Positions 1 through 9,982 of a stretch of 64,000 bases of DNA are shown here, piece by piece. Origin of the DNA: Actinomycetota bacterium (GTDB lineage Bacteria; Actinomycetota; Geothermincolia; Geothermincolales; RBG-13-55-18); NCBI GenBank assembly GCA_013178005.1, contig JABLXL010000001.1, positions 81,385 to 145,384 of the forward strand. Reading direction: 5' to 3'. The translations under genes were made by a program, and so were the position numbers. The notes under the pieces are model-generated. The model saw nothing but the letters and a program-made list of their open reading frames with translations. It did no database searches and was not told the DNA's origin. Each line of letters starts with the position of its first letter. The stretch's first letter is position 1.

Positions 1-1646
1 ACGCCGTTCTCGTTCCTCCCCACGCCCCTGCCCTGCTCCCAGACCCATTTCTCCTTTCCCGAGGAGGTCCGGATGCGGTAGGTGATCTGGTATGGCTCGC
101 CCGCCTCGAGGGCCTCCTGGACGGTGACCCACACCATGTCGCGGTCTTCAGGATGGATGAGTTCAGCGAAAACGACGGCTCTGTTTCCCTCCAGGTCCTC
201 GGGACGGTATCCGGTGAGCTCCAGGCTCCCCTCGCTAACGAAGAGCATGGTCCACGAGATGTCGTTCAGGCAGCGGTAGGCCATGCCCGGGAGGTTGCCG
301 AGCAGGGTGGCGAAGGCCCTGCGGCTCTCGGCCAGTGCTTTCTCCACCTCCGCCTGTTCGGTGATGTCGCGGGCGTTTACCAGCAGGCCCTGGATCACGG
401 GATCGTCCCACATGTCGCTGCAAAGGCACTCGAGACGGCGCCAGGATCCGTCGCCTGTCCGCACGCGCATCTCCAACCTCAAGGCCTCCCTTTCGGTGGC
501 GCAGGCCGCGAGGCCTTCCCTTACCGAGGCGAGGTCGTCCGGATGCGCGAAGTCGAAGAGGCCGGCGCCTTCGAGCTCGCTTTCCTTAAGGCCGAGAGCG
601 CGGCCCAGGGAGGGAGAGCAATATCGTATGGAGCCGTTTTCGCCGAGGATGAGCGTGATATCCTGGGATCTCTCTATCAGGGCGCGGTGGTGTTTCTCGG
701 AATCGCTTACCGCTTTGCGGAGCTTTATGCGGACGAGGGCCTCCCCGATATGGCCGATCAGAGCCTCGATGACCAGTCGTGCCCAGGGGGTTATCTCCTC
801 GGCCCTGTGGGAGGCCAGGTTGACGCAACCCACCGCCTGACCTTCGTGCATAATGGGCACCACGGCGATGGACTTGATGCCCTCTTCCAAGTGAGCTTTA
901 CTCTTGGGCACGGGAAGCTCGTCGTAACCCGCGTAAAATGATTTGCCCGACTTCACCAGGGCGGTTCGTGGGGAGTCCGCGTCATAGCGGGAGATGAGCG
1001 CGAGGAAGGCCTCTGAAAGGCCGACGTGGTGGGTGAGCGTAAATCCCCCCGTCTCATCGTCGAGGATGTAGATGCCGCCGCTGTCCAAGCCCGAGGCCTC
1101 GATGATCGACTCGAGGGATATTCGCAGGGCCTCCGCGGTGTCCTCCGTCCTGGAAAGACGGATGCCCAGGTCCCTCTGGGCGGCCAGCAGTCGTTCGGAC
1201 CCCTGCCGCTCGGTGATGTCACGCGAGTTGACCACCAGGCCGGAGACCACGGGATCGTCGAGCATGTTGCGCGAGCTCACCTCGTGCACGCGCCAGGAGC
1301 CGTCGGAGTGGCGCAGGCGCGCCACGGCGTACCTGGCCACGCCTGGTCTTTGCGCGGCGATCTCGAGGGCGGCTCTGGATATCTCCACGTCTTCGGGGTG
1401 TATCAGAGAGAAGATGGACCGTCCCTCCATCTCCTCGGGCGCGTAGCCCAAGATTTCGCGGATGGAGCTGCCGCAAAAGACTATGGTCCCGTCCTCTCCC
1501 AGCACACAAACCAAATCCTGGGCGCTTTCCACCAGGGCGCGATATAGTTCAAGGCGGCTCTCCACCGCTCGGTTTTGGGCCGAGCCGCCGCTGGTTTCTC
1601 CGGCCCTTTCGCCGGAACTATGTGGTTTGTGCCGGCGCAAACTCAA
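1..1646 (-). CDS. PAS-GAF-PAS sensor/signal transduction protein, C-terminus beyond the left window edge
   Basis: Absent from the ORF track because it runs off the edge. Manual minus-strand translation gives ...RALVESAQDLVCVLGEDGTIVFCGSSIREILGYAPEEMEGRSIFSLIHPEDVE...VVNSRDITERQ (PAS/PAC), then a GAF-like segment (GIYILDDETGGFTLTHHVGL...SIAVVPIMHEGQAVGCVNLAS), then YQITYRIRTSSGKEKWVWEQGRGVG (PAS_3-like). Start uncertain: TTG near 1646 or GTG at 1565. Confidence 0.8.
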   Translation of the reverse strand, partial: MSLRRHKPHSSGERAGETSGGSAQNRAVESRLELYRALVESAQDLVCVLGEDGTIVFCGSSIREILGYAPEEMEGRSIFSLIHPEDVEISRAALEIAAQRPGVARYAVARLRHSDGSWRVHEVSSRNMLDDPVVSGLVVNSRDITERQGSERLLAAQRDLGIRLSRTEDTAEALRISLESIIEASGLDSGGIYILDDETGGFTLTHHVGLSEAFLALISRYDADSPRTALVKSGKSFYAGYDELPVPKSKAHLEEGIKSIAVVPIMHEGQAVGCVNLASHRAEEITPWARLVIEALIGHIGEALVRIKLRKAVSDSEKHHRALIERSQDITLILGENGSIRYCSPSLGRALGLKESELEGAGLFDFAHPDDLASVREGLAACATEREALRLEMRVRTGDGSWRRLECLCSDMWDDPVIQGLLVNARDITEQAEVEKALAESRRAFATLLGNLPGMAYRCLNDISWTMLFVSEGSLELTGYRPEDLEGNRAVVFAELIHPEDRDMVWVTVQEALEAGEPYQITYRIRTSSGKEKWVWEQGRGVGRNENG

Positions 1647-1943
1647 AGCTTTCCCTTCCGACGAGAAGCGAACAAGCCTGTTATCCGAACGATCCGCGAC
1701 CGAGAAGCTTTTTAGGATATTATACCTTTCATATGTGCTGGGCACCTTCTCCCCGGCGCGAGATTTCAAAGAACCAACGATGGTCCGGAGTCCTGCGCTT
1801 ATCAGCGTGTATGCGGATTCAATTCCACGAAGAGGCTGGTGGAACCGACTGCGGAACCGGTTGCCAAGTACGATGCCGACCATGAGACGAACTTAAGTAT
1901 CATTGAGTTCGATCGGCATGGGTGAAGCAAATCATGGAGGCGG

Positions 1944-4900
1944 CTATAAAGGCTGAGTGTTCGAGTCCGCGCGAATCACGTGCGTGGTGTTGGCCTGGCG
2001 GGTTACCTTGATGCTCAAGGTCAGGGGCTCTCCGATATAGGTGATGCCCAGGCAGTTCAGGCGCAGGGTTAGTGAATATTCGCCCTCCTCCACGGGAGCC
2101 TGGAGGGGTATGGGAAATATTGCCTCTTGATCCGGAGCGAGGTCGCAAGGCAGCGATCCCTGTTGAACCATCTCCCAGGCGGCGTCTCCCTCCCGCGTCC
2201 ACCGGGCGGTGACGGCGACCGTCCCCACCACGCCCTCGCGCTCGCGTTCCCAGAGGGCCGCGCCGCCGTTGTGTACGACGACGGTAAGGGAAAAGCATTC
2301 TCCGGATGAGAGGTCGGCGGCCGAGATGCCCTCAAGTGGCGTTTCATCTACAGCGGGGCCTCTGGAAAAGGCGCCCCCAGCTGGGTTGGTTATCGAGGCC
2401 GGGAGGGAGGTCGCCTCCCCGGAGTCGCTAGCCTCCTCCGCTGGAGAGGACGGAGCGCCTCCGGGGCCGCTCTCCTCTGGCTTCGAGCTCGACAGCGCTC
2501 CCCAGGCGGCCTCCAGGGCGCCCCTTATATCCGATTCGGACTCGACGTCGAGGAAATCGTCCACCATCACCCTGGTCTCCCAGGAACGGCCCTCGAGCGC
2601 CCCTTCTTTCACGGTCAGCTCCAGGGTATATTCGCCCGCCGCCACGGGCGCGGTGAGCTCGAAGGGGGCCAGCGCTCCCTCCTCCCCGGCGATGAAGAAG
2701 GGGCAGTAGAAATAGGAGCTCTCCCGCCTCACCACCTCCCCCTTGCCATCCCTCCAGGAAGCCTCCACGGGTTGGCGCTTTTCGTCCAGGTTCAGGAAGG
2801 GACGGGAGGAGGGGTTGGAGAGCACCAGGGAAGAGGAGAGGTGTTGGCCTGGTCCCGCAAGGCCGGGGGCGGCGAGCTGGATGTCGAGGTCCGTGGCGGG
2901 AGCAGTCTCCAAAGGTTCGAGCCGGTAGAGGCTCTGGCCCTCCGGGTAATCCTCCACCAGGGTAACGCCGGGGCTTTTATCGAGCTTTTCGCGCACCTCG
3001 CTTTGCATCTCCGGCGGATAGCGTTCCCACTGCACCACCAGGTGGTTTACTCCCGCTCCACGCAGGAAATGCAGTGAGCGGGAGGAGGGGAAGGAGAGCG
3101 TCTCCACCAGGGCGCGCCGGTAGAAGAGGGGGTAATAGCCGCTCATCCCGTTGAGGAGCTTCTTCCAGTTGTAAATGGAGAAATAGGTGGCGTCCTGTTC
3201 CCGTAAGGCGGAAAGGAAGGTGTTGTCGAGGGTGCCGTAGTTGATGGTCAGGGGATCCTCGAAGACGACGCTGTTGCCCACCGCGGGCATGGGGACCTCC
3301 GCCACCACCGCGCCCTCCACGTCCGCGAGGTCGCGGTAGACGCGGGGCACCGCGTCGCCCACCGCCACCGCCGAATAGGGCAGGCTCACCACCAGGAACT
3401 CCAGGAGCACGAGCGCCGTCACGGCGGCCACGGTGGCGTTGGCCCAGGAGCGGCCCCGCTTCCGCTCCAGGATGTCCTGGAGGTGGGAACAGCCGTAGGC
3501 CACCATGACCGACAGGGAGAGAATTACCATGATATGGTAGCGCGTGGGAAAACGCACGAAGCCGTAGATGGGGAGCTTGTGCAGCGCCTTGTAGAGGGGG
3601 TTGGGGATACCGTGGGGCTCGGGCCCCAGGGAGAGAACGAAACAGGTGAGGCCGAGGGCCGCGAAATAAACGAAATAAGCCCTGCGCGACGCGCTGGTAA
3701 GGAGTTTAACGTGCCCCTCATTGAATGGTCCGCCTTCATGGATATGGTGGCTGGTTCGTTCCCCGGTGCCGTCGTGATAACCGGTATCTAGACCTTGGTG
3801 GCTGCTTACGCTTTCTCCGGAAGAAGTGACTTCGTTGCGCAAGCCGCGCGCGACATCGAAGCCAGCCACCCCGGGTTCCCCGTGGCCCGAGCACGGGTCG
3901 TGAAAGGCCCGGGGCGGAGACGCTGGAGCAGAAGGACCGTTGCCTCCCGTTTCTGGGCCTGGGGCGCCCCTCCCCTCCATGCCGTTTGCCATCGGAGTCC
4001 CCAGTCCCCCGCTCTCCTCGGCGCCGCCGCTCCAGGCGGGCGGGTCCGAGGTTCCGTGGTTCGCTGGGAAATCAAGCTCCTCATGGCTTCGTGACGCCTC
4101 CGCGGATCCTTTCCCGCGCGTCCGCGCGCCCTTCAGCGCCGAAAAGAGGGCCAGAACCAGGAGGGGAAAGACCAGGAAACCCGGAAAGAGGGCGTTCCCC
4201 TCCCCCGGGTTTCCGGTGGGCAGAAACCCGAGCTTGCCGTATAGCCAGTTCTGGGGCAGGACGCGAACGTAGTCCCTCGCGGTGGCGTGGGCGATGACGT
4301 TGATCGCCGGCTCGCCCTCCTTTTCGGGGATGTTTTTATGGAGGCGGAAATAGGGCAGCGCAAAGGGGAGGATCACCAGCATACACAGTGCGAGTACCCC
4401 GACCACCCGAAGCAGGGCCCCCAGGTGCTCGCGCCAGCGCGGAGAGAGCGTTTTCCAGAGCAGGAAGAGGCCAATGGGGATGGAGGAGAAGGCGAGCTGG
4501 TACCATCCCAAAAGCGCCTGGGCGAGGAAGGCCGCGCCCAAACCCAACAGGTAGCGGCGTTCCCCCACGTCGAAATAGCGGAAGAGCATGAGGATGATCA
4601 GCGGCTGAAAGAGATACAGGCTCACGTGCACGTGCACGATGGTGGAGAAGTGATAGGGCACGAAGGCGAAGAAAACCCCCGCCGCGAAAGCCGCCAGCCG
4701 ACTCCCCGTGAGGTACCTGGCGAGGAGGTACATGGCGTAGCCGCAGAGGGCGAAACCCAGCAGGGCCACCAGGTTATAGGCGAGCACGGGGTTGCCGGTG
4801 ACCCAGGAGATGGGGGCGGCGAACATGGCCAGGATGAAGAGGTGTTCCGAGTAAGCCAGGCTGTCGGGGGAGGGGTAGTTCATGTTGGCCTGGAAGAGAG

Positions 4901-5078
4901 CGGTGGGGTCGGTGACCACAGCATGGGCGTCCCACGACATGATCCACACGTTGAGGAGGTTATCCACGTGGCTGGAGATCACCGCCTCGTGGAGATGAAG
5001 GGAGAAGGGGTAGGCGAACAGGAACACCAGGACCACGAAGAGCGCTATCACCAGGAGGTGCTCTCGGTACCCCGACAT
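1944..5078 (-). CDS. Large polytopic membrane protein, GT-C/YfhO-like glycosyltransferase with C-terminal beta-sandwich region
   Basis: 1044-aa ORF; many hydrophobic segments in the N-terminal part, a hydrophilic Gly/Pro/Ser-rich insert, then soluble Ig-like sequence at the C-terminus. Confidence 0.75.
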   Translation of the reverse strand: MSGYREHLLVIALFVVLVFLFAYPFSLHLHEAVISSHVDNLLNVWIMSWDAHAVVTDPTALFQANMNYPSPDSLAYSEHLFILAMFAAPISWVTGNPVLAYNLVALLGFALCGYAMYLLARYLTGSRLAAFAAGVFFAFVPYHFSTIVHVHVSLYLFQPLIILMLFRYFDVGERRYLLGLGAAFLAQALLGWYQLAFSSIPIGLFLLWKTLSPRWREHLGALLRVVGVLALCMLVILPFALPYFRLHKNIPEKEGEPAINVIAHATARDYVRVLPQNWLYGKLGFLPTGNPGEGNALFPGFLVFPLLVLALFSALKGARTRGKGSAEASRSHEELDFPANHGTSDPPAWSGGAEESGGLGTPMANGMEGRGAPGPETGGNGPSAPASPPRAFHDPCSGHGEPGVAGFDVARGLRNEVTSSGESVSSHQGLDTGYHDGTGERTSHHIHEGGPFNEGHVKLLTSASRRAYFVYFAALGLTCFVLSLGPEPHGIPNPLYKALHKLPIYGFVRFPTRYHIMVILSLSVMVAYGCSHLQDILERKRGRSWANATVAAVTALVLLEFLVVSLPYSAVAVGDAVPRVYRDLADVEGAVVAEVPMPAVGNSVVFEDPLTINYGTLDNTFLSALREQDATYFSIYNWKKLLNGMSGYYPLFYRRALVETLSFPSSRSLHFLRGAGVNHLVVQWERYPPEMQSEVREKLDKSPGVTLVEDYPEGQSLYRLEPLETAPATDLDIQLAAPGLAGPGQHLSSSLVLSNPSSRPFLNLDEKRQPVEASWRDGKGEVVRRESSYFYCPFFIAGEEGALAPFELTAPVAAGEYTLELTVKEGALEGRSWETRVMVDDFLDVESESDIRGALEAAWGALSSSKPEESGPGGAPSSPAEEASDSGEATSLPASITNPAGGAFSRGPAVDETPLEGISAADLSSGECFSLTVVVHNGGAALWEREREGVVGTVAVTARWTREGDAAWEMVQQGSLPCDLAPDQEAIFPIPLQAPVEEGEYSLTLRLNCLGITYIGEPLTLSIKVTRQANTTHVIRADSNTQPL

Positions 5079-5501
5079 CCCCTCAGCCCGTCCTTCCGTT
5101 CATCTTGCCTTCCTGGTCAAAGTCGGTTTTCGCCCGGTCATGTTCTGTTCATCACCGCCGCTTTCCTTCGATGCTCCGCCTGGTCGTTTTGTCCCGCGCT
5201 ATGCGCTTCCGTCCCGTCCGGGAGACGGCGATCTCCGATACGGGTGAGTCTTCTGCTTTCGCGGGAGACGATAACGGCACCCACCAGGCCAACTCGTCTC
5301 TTCGATCCTTCTGCTTCCGCCATGACCATCCCTGCGGCCACCGGGAAAGACCTAACCACGAAGGCCTCGAACCCTCGGCGACCTCCGGTTGCCGGTGAAG
5401 AGCATAACCCGTCCCGGCGACAGGACATTATTGTAGAATATGCTCACGTCCTTAAGGAAACGCAATAGCGCGCGAGGTTTTGAAGCAGGAGGGGACATAG
5501 T

Positions 5502-6929
5502 ATGCGGGAAAGGACCGGCCTCGACGTTTTCTTCGCCCCCCGTGGCGTGGCGGTGGTGGGGGCGACCCCCAATGAGCTCAAGGGCGGCTACAGCATCATC
5601 GCCAACATGCTGGAGTCGTTCGCGGGCCCCGTATATCCGGTGAACCCCGGCAGGGACGAGGTGCTGGGCGTGAAATGCTACCGCTCCGTGCGCGAGCTCG
5701 CCGGGAAGGCGGACATGGCCATCGTCTTCGTGCCCGCGGCCTCGGTGCCCGGGGTGCTGGAGGACTGCGCGGCCGCGGGAGTCAAGGCGGCGGTGTTGGA
5801 GTCGGGGGGCTTCGCGGAGGTGGGCGAGGAGGGAAAGCGCATCGAGGCTGCCTGCCGGGAGATAGCCGCCCGCACCGGGCTTCGCCTGTGGGGGCCCAAC
5901 TGCACCGGACTGGTGAACACCGACCCCTTCATCTTCACCCCCTTCATGCGCGTCCCCAACGTCCACGAGAGGCTCAAGCCCGGAACCCTCGGCATCATCG
6001 CCCAGAGCGGGATGCTCGCCGCGGGCTTCATGCTGCAGTACGTCATCTCCGGGTATTTCACCGTCTCCAAAGCCTGCGCCATCGGAAACAAGATGGACGT
6101 CGACGAGGTGGAGGTCCTGCGCTACATGTCCTCCGACCCCAAGACCAAGGCGGTGGTAGCCTACCTCGAGTCCATCGTCGACGGCAGGGCCTTCCTGGAG
6201 GTGACCAGGGAGATGGCGGGGAGGAAGCCGCTGGTGGTGCTCAAAGGAGGGCGGTACGAGGAGTCGGCCAGGGCGGCCCTATCCCACACCGCCAGCATGG
6301 CCGGCTCCGACGAGGTGGTGGACGGAGCCCTGCGCCAGTCGGGGGTGATCAGGGTGGACGACTTTCAGGAGCTCATGAACCTGGGGAAGGCCTTCTCCAT
6401 CCACCCTGAGCCCTTCCGCCTCTCCACTCCCGGGGGCGATTGCGTGGCGGTGGTTACGGTCACGGGAGGGGGAGGGGTGGTGCTCACTGATCTTTTGCGC
6501 GCCGCCGGGCTTAAGGTGCCGGCGCTCGAGCAGCGCACCCTGGATTTCCTGCGCAGAGAGGTGTTCCCGGACTGGATGGCGCCCTCCAACCCCGTGGATA
6601 TCTGGCCCGCCATCGAACAGAGGGGCTTCGCGGCCTTCGGGGACTCCATAAAGGCGGTGCTGGCCGACGAGCGCGTCGACGGCGTCATCCTCTTGCCCTT
6701 CGCCTCGCGCATGATCGAGTACTTCCCCTTCGAGGAGATCGGGGAGGCGGTGCGCGAGAGCGGTAAGGCCATGGTCTCCTGGATGTTCGGGGACCTGCGC
6801 TATTTCGACACCATGGAGGAGCGGCTACGCGGGTTCGGGATCCCCGTGTACAACGACCTCCATTCCTGCGTGCTGGCCATGAAGTCCTACCTCTGCTTCT
6901 CGCGCAAGGCGCGCGAGAGGGATGAGTGA
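5502..6929 (+). CDS. CoA-binding / acetyl-CoA synthetase (ADP-forming) alpha-subunit-like protein
   Basis: 475 aa; FFAPRGVAVVGATPNELKGGYSIIANML..., WGPNCTGLVNT, GIIAQSGMLAAGF and ALSHTASMAGSD are typical of NDP-forming acyl-CoA synthetase alpha domains. No ATP-grasp beta half. Confidence 0.85.
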   Translation: MRERTGLDVFFAPRGVAVVGATPNELKGGYSIIANMLESFAGPVYPVNPGRDEVLGVKCYRSVRELAGKADMAIVFVPAASVPGVLEDCAAAGVKAAVLESGGFAEVGEEGKRIEAACREIAARTGLRLWGPNCTGLVNTDPFIFTPFMRVPNVHERLKPGTLGIIAQSGMLAAGFMLQYVISGYFTVSKACAIGNKMDVDEVEVLRYMSSDPKTKAVVAYLESIVDGRAFLEVTREMAGRKPLVVLKGGRYEESARAALSHTASMAGSDEVVDGALRQSGVIRVDDFQELMNLGKAFSIHPEPFRLSTPGGDCVAVVTVTGGGGVVLTDLLRAAGLKVPALEQRTLDFLRREVFPDWMAPSNPVDIWPAIEQRGFAAFGDSIKAVLADERVDGVILLPFASRMIEYFPFEEIGEAVRESGKAMVSWMFGDLRYFDTMEERLRGFGIPVYNDLHSCVLAMKSYLCFSRKARERDE

Positions 6930-7009
6930 AAACGCGTGGCGACGGCGGTGGGAGGTTGCTCACGCGCCGTCTGATCCCCAGTGATCACGAAACCGCGCCG
7001 GTGGGTTTT

Positions 7010-9457
7010 TCAGTCCAGGGGGTAACCCTCGGTGTTGTGTCCGCCCACGATGCTCCCGTTGTACTGGAAATACACGGGACGCTCGGCCATGATGGGCACG
7101 TCCGAGGACACCTTGATGGACACGTCCCCGTGGGCGTTGTCGTGCACCCCGATCCCCAGGCCATCGCCGTGCACGGCCACGGTGGCGCGGGAGCGCGCCT
7201 TTACCGTGAGCTCCTTGCGCACGTTGTTCCCGTCCCCGCAGAGGTAGTCGAGGGTCACCTTCGCGGGGGCGTCCCCTGGGTTTTGTAGGCAGAGCCAGGT
7301 ATGGAAACCGGGCCTGGTGCATCCCTCGGCGAAGTACCATTCCTGGGAGGGAGCCGCCGCGCCCATGACGTTGGACCCCCCATCCCAGGCCCCGTTGTAG
7401 TTGAAGTACATGGGACGCTCCGCCACCACCGGGCGGTCCGAGGACACCTTGATGGACACGTCCCCGTGGGCGTTGTCGTGCACCCCTATCCCTTCGGTGT
7501 CGCCATGCACGGCAACGGTGTATCGCGCCCTCGCCCGGACCGCCACCGTCTTGCGCACGTTGGCGCCGTCGCCGCAGAGGTAATCGAGGGTCACGTGGGC
7601 GTCTTCCTCGCCGGGGTTCTGCAGGGTGAGCCAGGTATGGAAACCGGGCCTGGTGCAGCCCTCGGCGAAGAACCACTCTTCCCGCGGAGCATCCACGGCC
7701 ATGACGTTGTGCCCTCCGGACCAGGTGCCGTTGCCGCTCTGGTAATTGAAATACAGCGCCCGCTCCGCGATGAGCCCCTCCTGGTCGGAGATGATGGAGG
7801 CGCTTACCTCCTGGCCGTCTATGGTGGTGTTCACGGGCACGGTCATGCGCGATCGCGGAGGGATGGTCACCACCTTGATCACCGATAGCCCGCTGGGCAT
7901 CAGGTACCTTATCTGGACCATGATCTCGTGGTCCAGGGGGTTCATGAGCAATATCCACTGGCTGAAGCCCTTGCCCGTGTAGCCCTCCGCCAGGTAACAG
8001 CGGCTTTTCACGGCCTCGGGAGGCCAGATGTCCGGGACCTCCTCGTGGCTGTAGGAGGCGCTGTGCCGGGCGTCCTTGCGGAACATGGGCCAGGCGGCCT
8101 TGTCGGCGCGGTAAGGACCCGTCTCCCAGCAGAAGAGCTTGCCCGTCTGCCCATCGGCGCCGGTAGCGATGATAAGCTCGGTGCGCCCGTCAGCGTCGAT
8201 GTCGCCCACCGCCACGCTGTTGAACATGTTGCCGCCCATGTCCGCGTCCAGCACGTGTTCCCCGTTGGGGTCGTAGGCCATGATGGACAGGCCTTCGGAG
8301 ATGATCACGTCCATGTCGCCGTCGCCGTCGATGTCCGCGATGGCCGGGGAGCCCATCTTCTGCACCGGCCAGAAGCAGCGCGTCCACTTTACCTTCCCGT
8401 CGTGTTCCCAGACATAGATATTGTTATCCAGGGAGCCCAGGGCGACCTCGTAGAAGCCGTCGCCGTCGATGTCTGCGACGGCGGGGGAGCCGAAGTTGTT
8501 GTTGCCGGTGTTCACGGGCCAGCCGGGGAGGCTCTCGCCGCGGTAGTTGAAGGCGTAGACGTGCTTGCCGTCGGCGTAGGAGAGGTAATTCCCCGCTCCG
8601 GGGTTGGTGTTCTGCCAGAAGAGGCCCGTGCCCACGATGACGTCGGGGAACCCGTCGCGGTCCAGGTCGGCTATGGCCGGGGAGGACCATATCACCTGGG
8701 GCAGGCATTTAGGCCACCCGTTCTTGATGGAGCCGTCCCCCTCGAAAACGTAGAGCAAGCCGCCGCGAGGCCAGGGCCAGTTGGGGCCTCCCCAGCAGTC
8801 GGCGCCTATGGCCACCTCGTCCTTTCCGTCCAGGTCGATGTCCGCGCAGGCGGGCGAGGACCACACGGTGTCGGCGTTGTAGTACTGCCAGGCCACCGGG
8901 CCTTCATAGTGCCAGGCGGTTATGTAATGGCCCCAGGAGCCCACCACGATCTCCAGGTTCCCGTCTCCGTCCAGGTCCCCGCAGGAAGGGGAGGAGAAGA
9001 CCTCCTTGTAGCCGAAGGCGGTGCCCGCGAACTTGGGCCAGCCCCAGGCGGACAGGGGTTGTCCCTGGCTGTTCAGGCCGTAAACGTACCCGTTGTCGCA
9101 CCCGAAGAAGATCTCGAGCTTCCCGTCCCCGTCGCAGTCCACGGCCAGGGGGCTTGACTGGATAGGCGCCCCGGTATAGAAATCCCAGCGTATGCCGCCC
9201 CCGGCGTCCACGCAATAGAAATGGCCGTTGCTGTTGCCTATGAGCACCTCCTGGCGGCCGTCCCCGTCGACGTCCGCGATGGTGGGGGAGGAGTGCTTGA
9301 ACATGCTCCCCATGTCGTGCATCCATTCCAGCCTCCAGCCGGGGGGGTAGGTGTAGGCCGCTGCCCGGCGCTGCGGGAGCGCCAGCAGGGCGACCGCCGC
9401 AAGGCAAACGCATGCGACGGCCAGGGGGATATAAACCAGGGTGTTCCGCGATCTCAA
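7010..9457 (-). CDS. Secreted FG-GAP/VCBS repeat protein with C-terminal tandem AEGxT/AERPMYFNY repeats (DUF5719-like)
   Basis: Many DxDGDG motifs (ADVDGDGRQEVLIGNSNG, DCDGDGKLEIFFGCDNG...). TTG start at 9457 preceded by AGGAGG (minus strand), then signal/TM-like LVYIPLAVACVCLAAVALLALP. C-terminus carries repeats EWFFAEGCTRPGFHTWLTLQNPGEED... The track's 9715 start is probably too far upstream. Confidence 0.85.
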   Translation of the reverse strand: MRSRNTLVYIPLAVACVCLAAVALLALPQRRAAAYTYPPGWRLEWMHDMGSMFKHSSPTIADVDGDGRQEVLIGNSNGHFYCVDAGGGIRWDFYTGAPIQSSPLAVDCDGDGKLEIFFGCDNGYVYGLNSQGQPLSAWGWPKFAGTAFGYKEVFSSPSCGDLDGDGNLEIVVGSWGHYITAWHYEGPVAWQYYNADTVWSSPACADIDLDGKDEVAIGADCWGGPNWPWPRGGLLYVFEGDGSIKNGWPKCLPQVIWSSPAIADLDRDGFPDVIVGTGLFWQNTNPGAGNYLSYADGKHVYAFNYRGESLPGWPVNTGNNNFGSPAVADIDGDGFYEVALGSLDNNIYVWEHDGKVKWTRCFWPVQKMGSPAIADIDGDGDMDVIISEGLSIMAYDPNGEHVLDADMGGNMFNSVAVGDIDADGRTELIIATGADGQTGKLFCWETGPYRADKAAWPMFRKDARHSASYSHEEVPDIWPPEAVKSRCYLAEGYTGKGFSQWILLMNPLDHEIMVQIRYLMPSGLSVIKVVTIPPRSRMTVPVNTTIDGQEVSASIISDQEGLIAERALYFNYQSGNGTWSGGHNVMAVDAPREEWFFAEGCTRPGFHTWLTLQNPGEEDAHVTLDYLCGDGANVRKTVAVRARARYTVAVHGDTEGIGVHDNAHGDVSIKVSSDRPVVAERPMYFNYNGAWDGGSNVMGAAAPSQEWYFAEGCTRPGFHTWLCLQNPGDAPAKVTLDYLCGDGNNVRKELTVKARSRATVAVHGDGLGIGVHDNAHGDVSIKVSSDVPIMAERPVYFQYNGSIVGGHNTEGYPLD

Positions 9458-9982
9458 TTCCGGCCTCCTGTCGTCTGCTCGAACTCGCTGCGCTGGCCCG
9501 TCCCCATCCCATAATGGCTTGGGGATCTTGCTGGTTCCCGTGCGGCCTCGGGCCTTGTGCCCCGGGACCGCCTGACCGCGGCTAGATGCATGCTCCGGGC
9601 CGCCGGCGCGTATCACCCGGGAGGCAACCAATGCTCGCCTCCCCGGGAATCCCTCTCCTGCCAGGGTTTTCTTTAAGAGGCGCCTTTTCCGGGGCGACCG
9701 GGAAAAACGCCACATAAATCACAACGATGCGAAGAGCTGTAAATAACGCCTCCGAATCGCTTATAATGTAATTCGACTTCCGGGGGGGCTCACTTGATAC
9801 GATTGCGGGTCATTGCTCGCGAAGGGGTTGATCCTTGTCAATCACCGGCATAAGACGCGATCTGCCTCGGCGGCCGAACCGCCACAAGCGCGGGGGTTTA
9901 AAATTGCCCCGTTATGGGCAGTAGATATCGCGGGCGCGGAGGAAGAGGATTGGGCACTCGATCGGACGTGGAAAAGCGGAGC

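Noticed and set aside
153-1547. Plus-strand ORFs of 262, 185 and 173 aa at the left edge
   Set aside because: Antisense shadows in high-GC sequence; the minus strand encodes a clear PAS-GAF-PAS protein.
4287-5468. 393-aa plus ORF
   Set aside because: Antisense to the 1044-aa membrane protein; His/Gln/Glu/Gly-rich composition typical of shadow ORFs.
7928-9157. 409-aa plus ORF
   Set aside because: Antisense to the FG-GAP repeat protein; its Val/Asp/Gly pattern mirrors the DxDGDG repeats.
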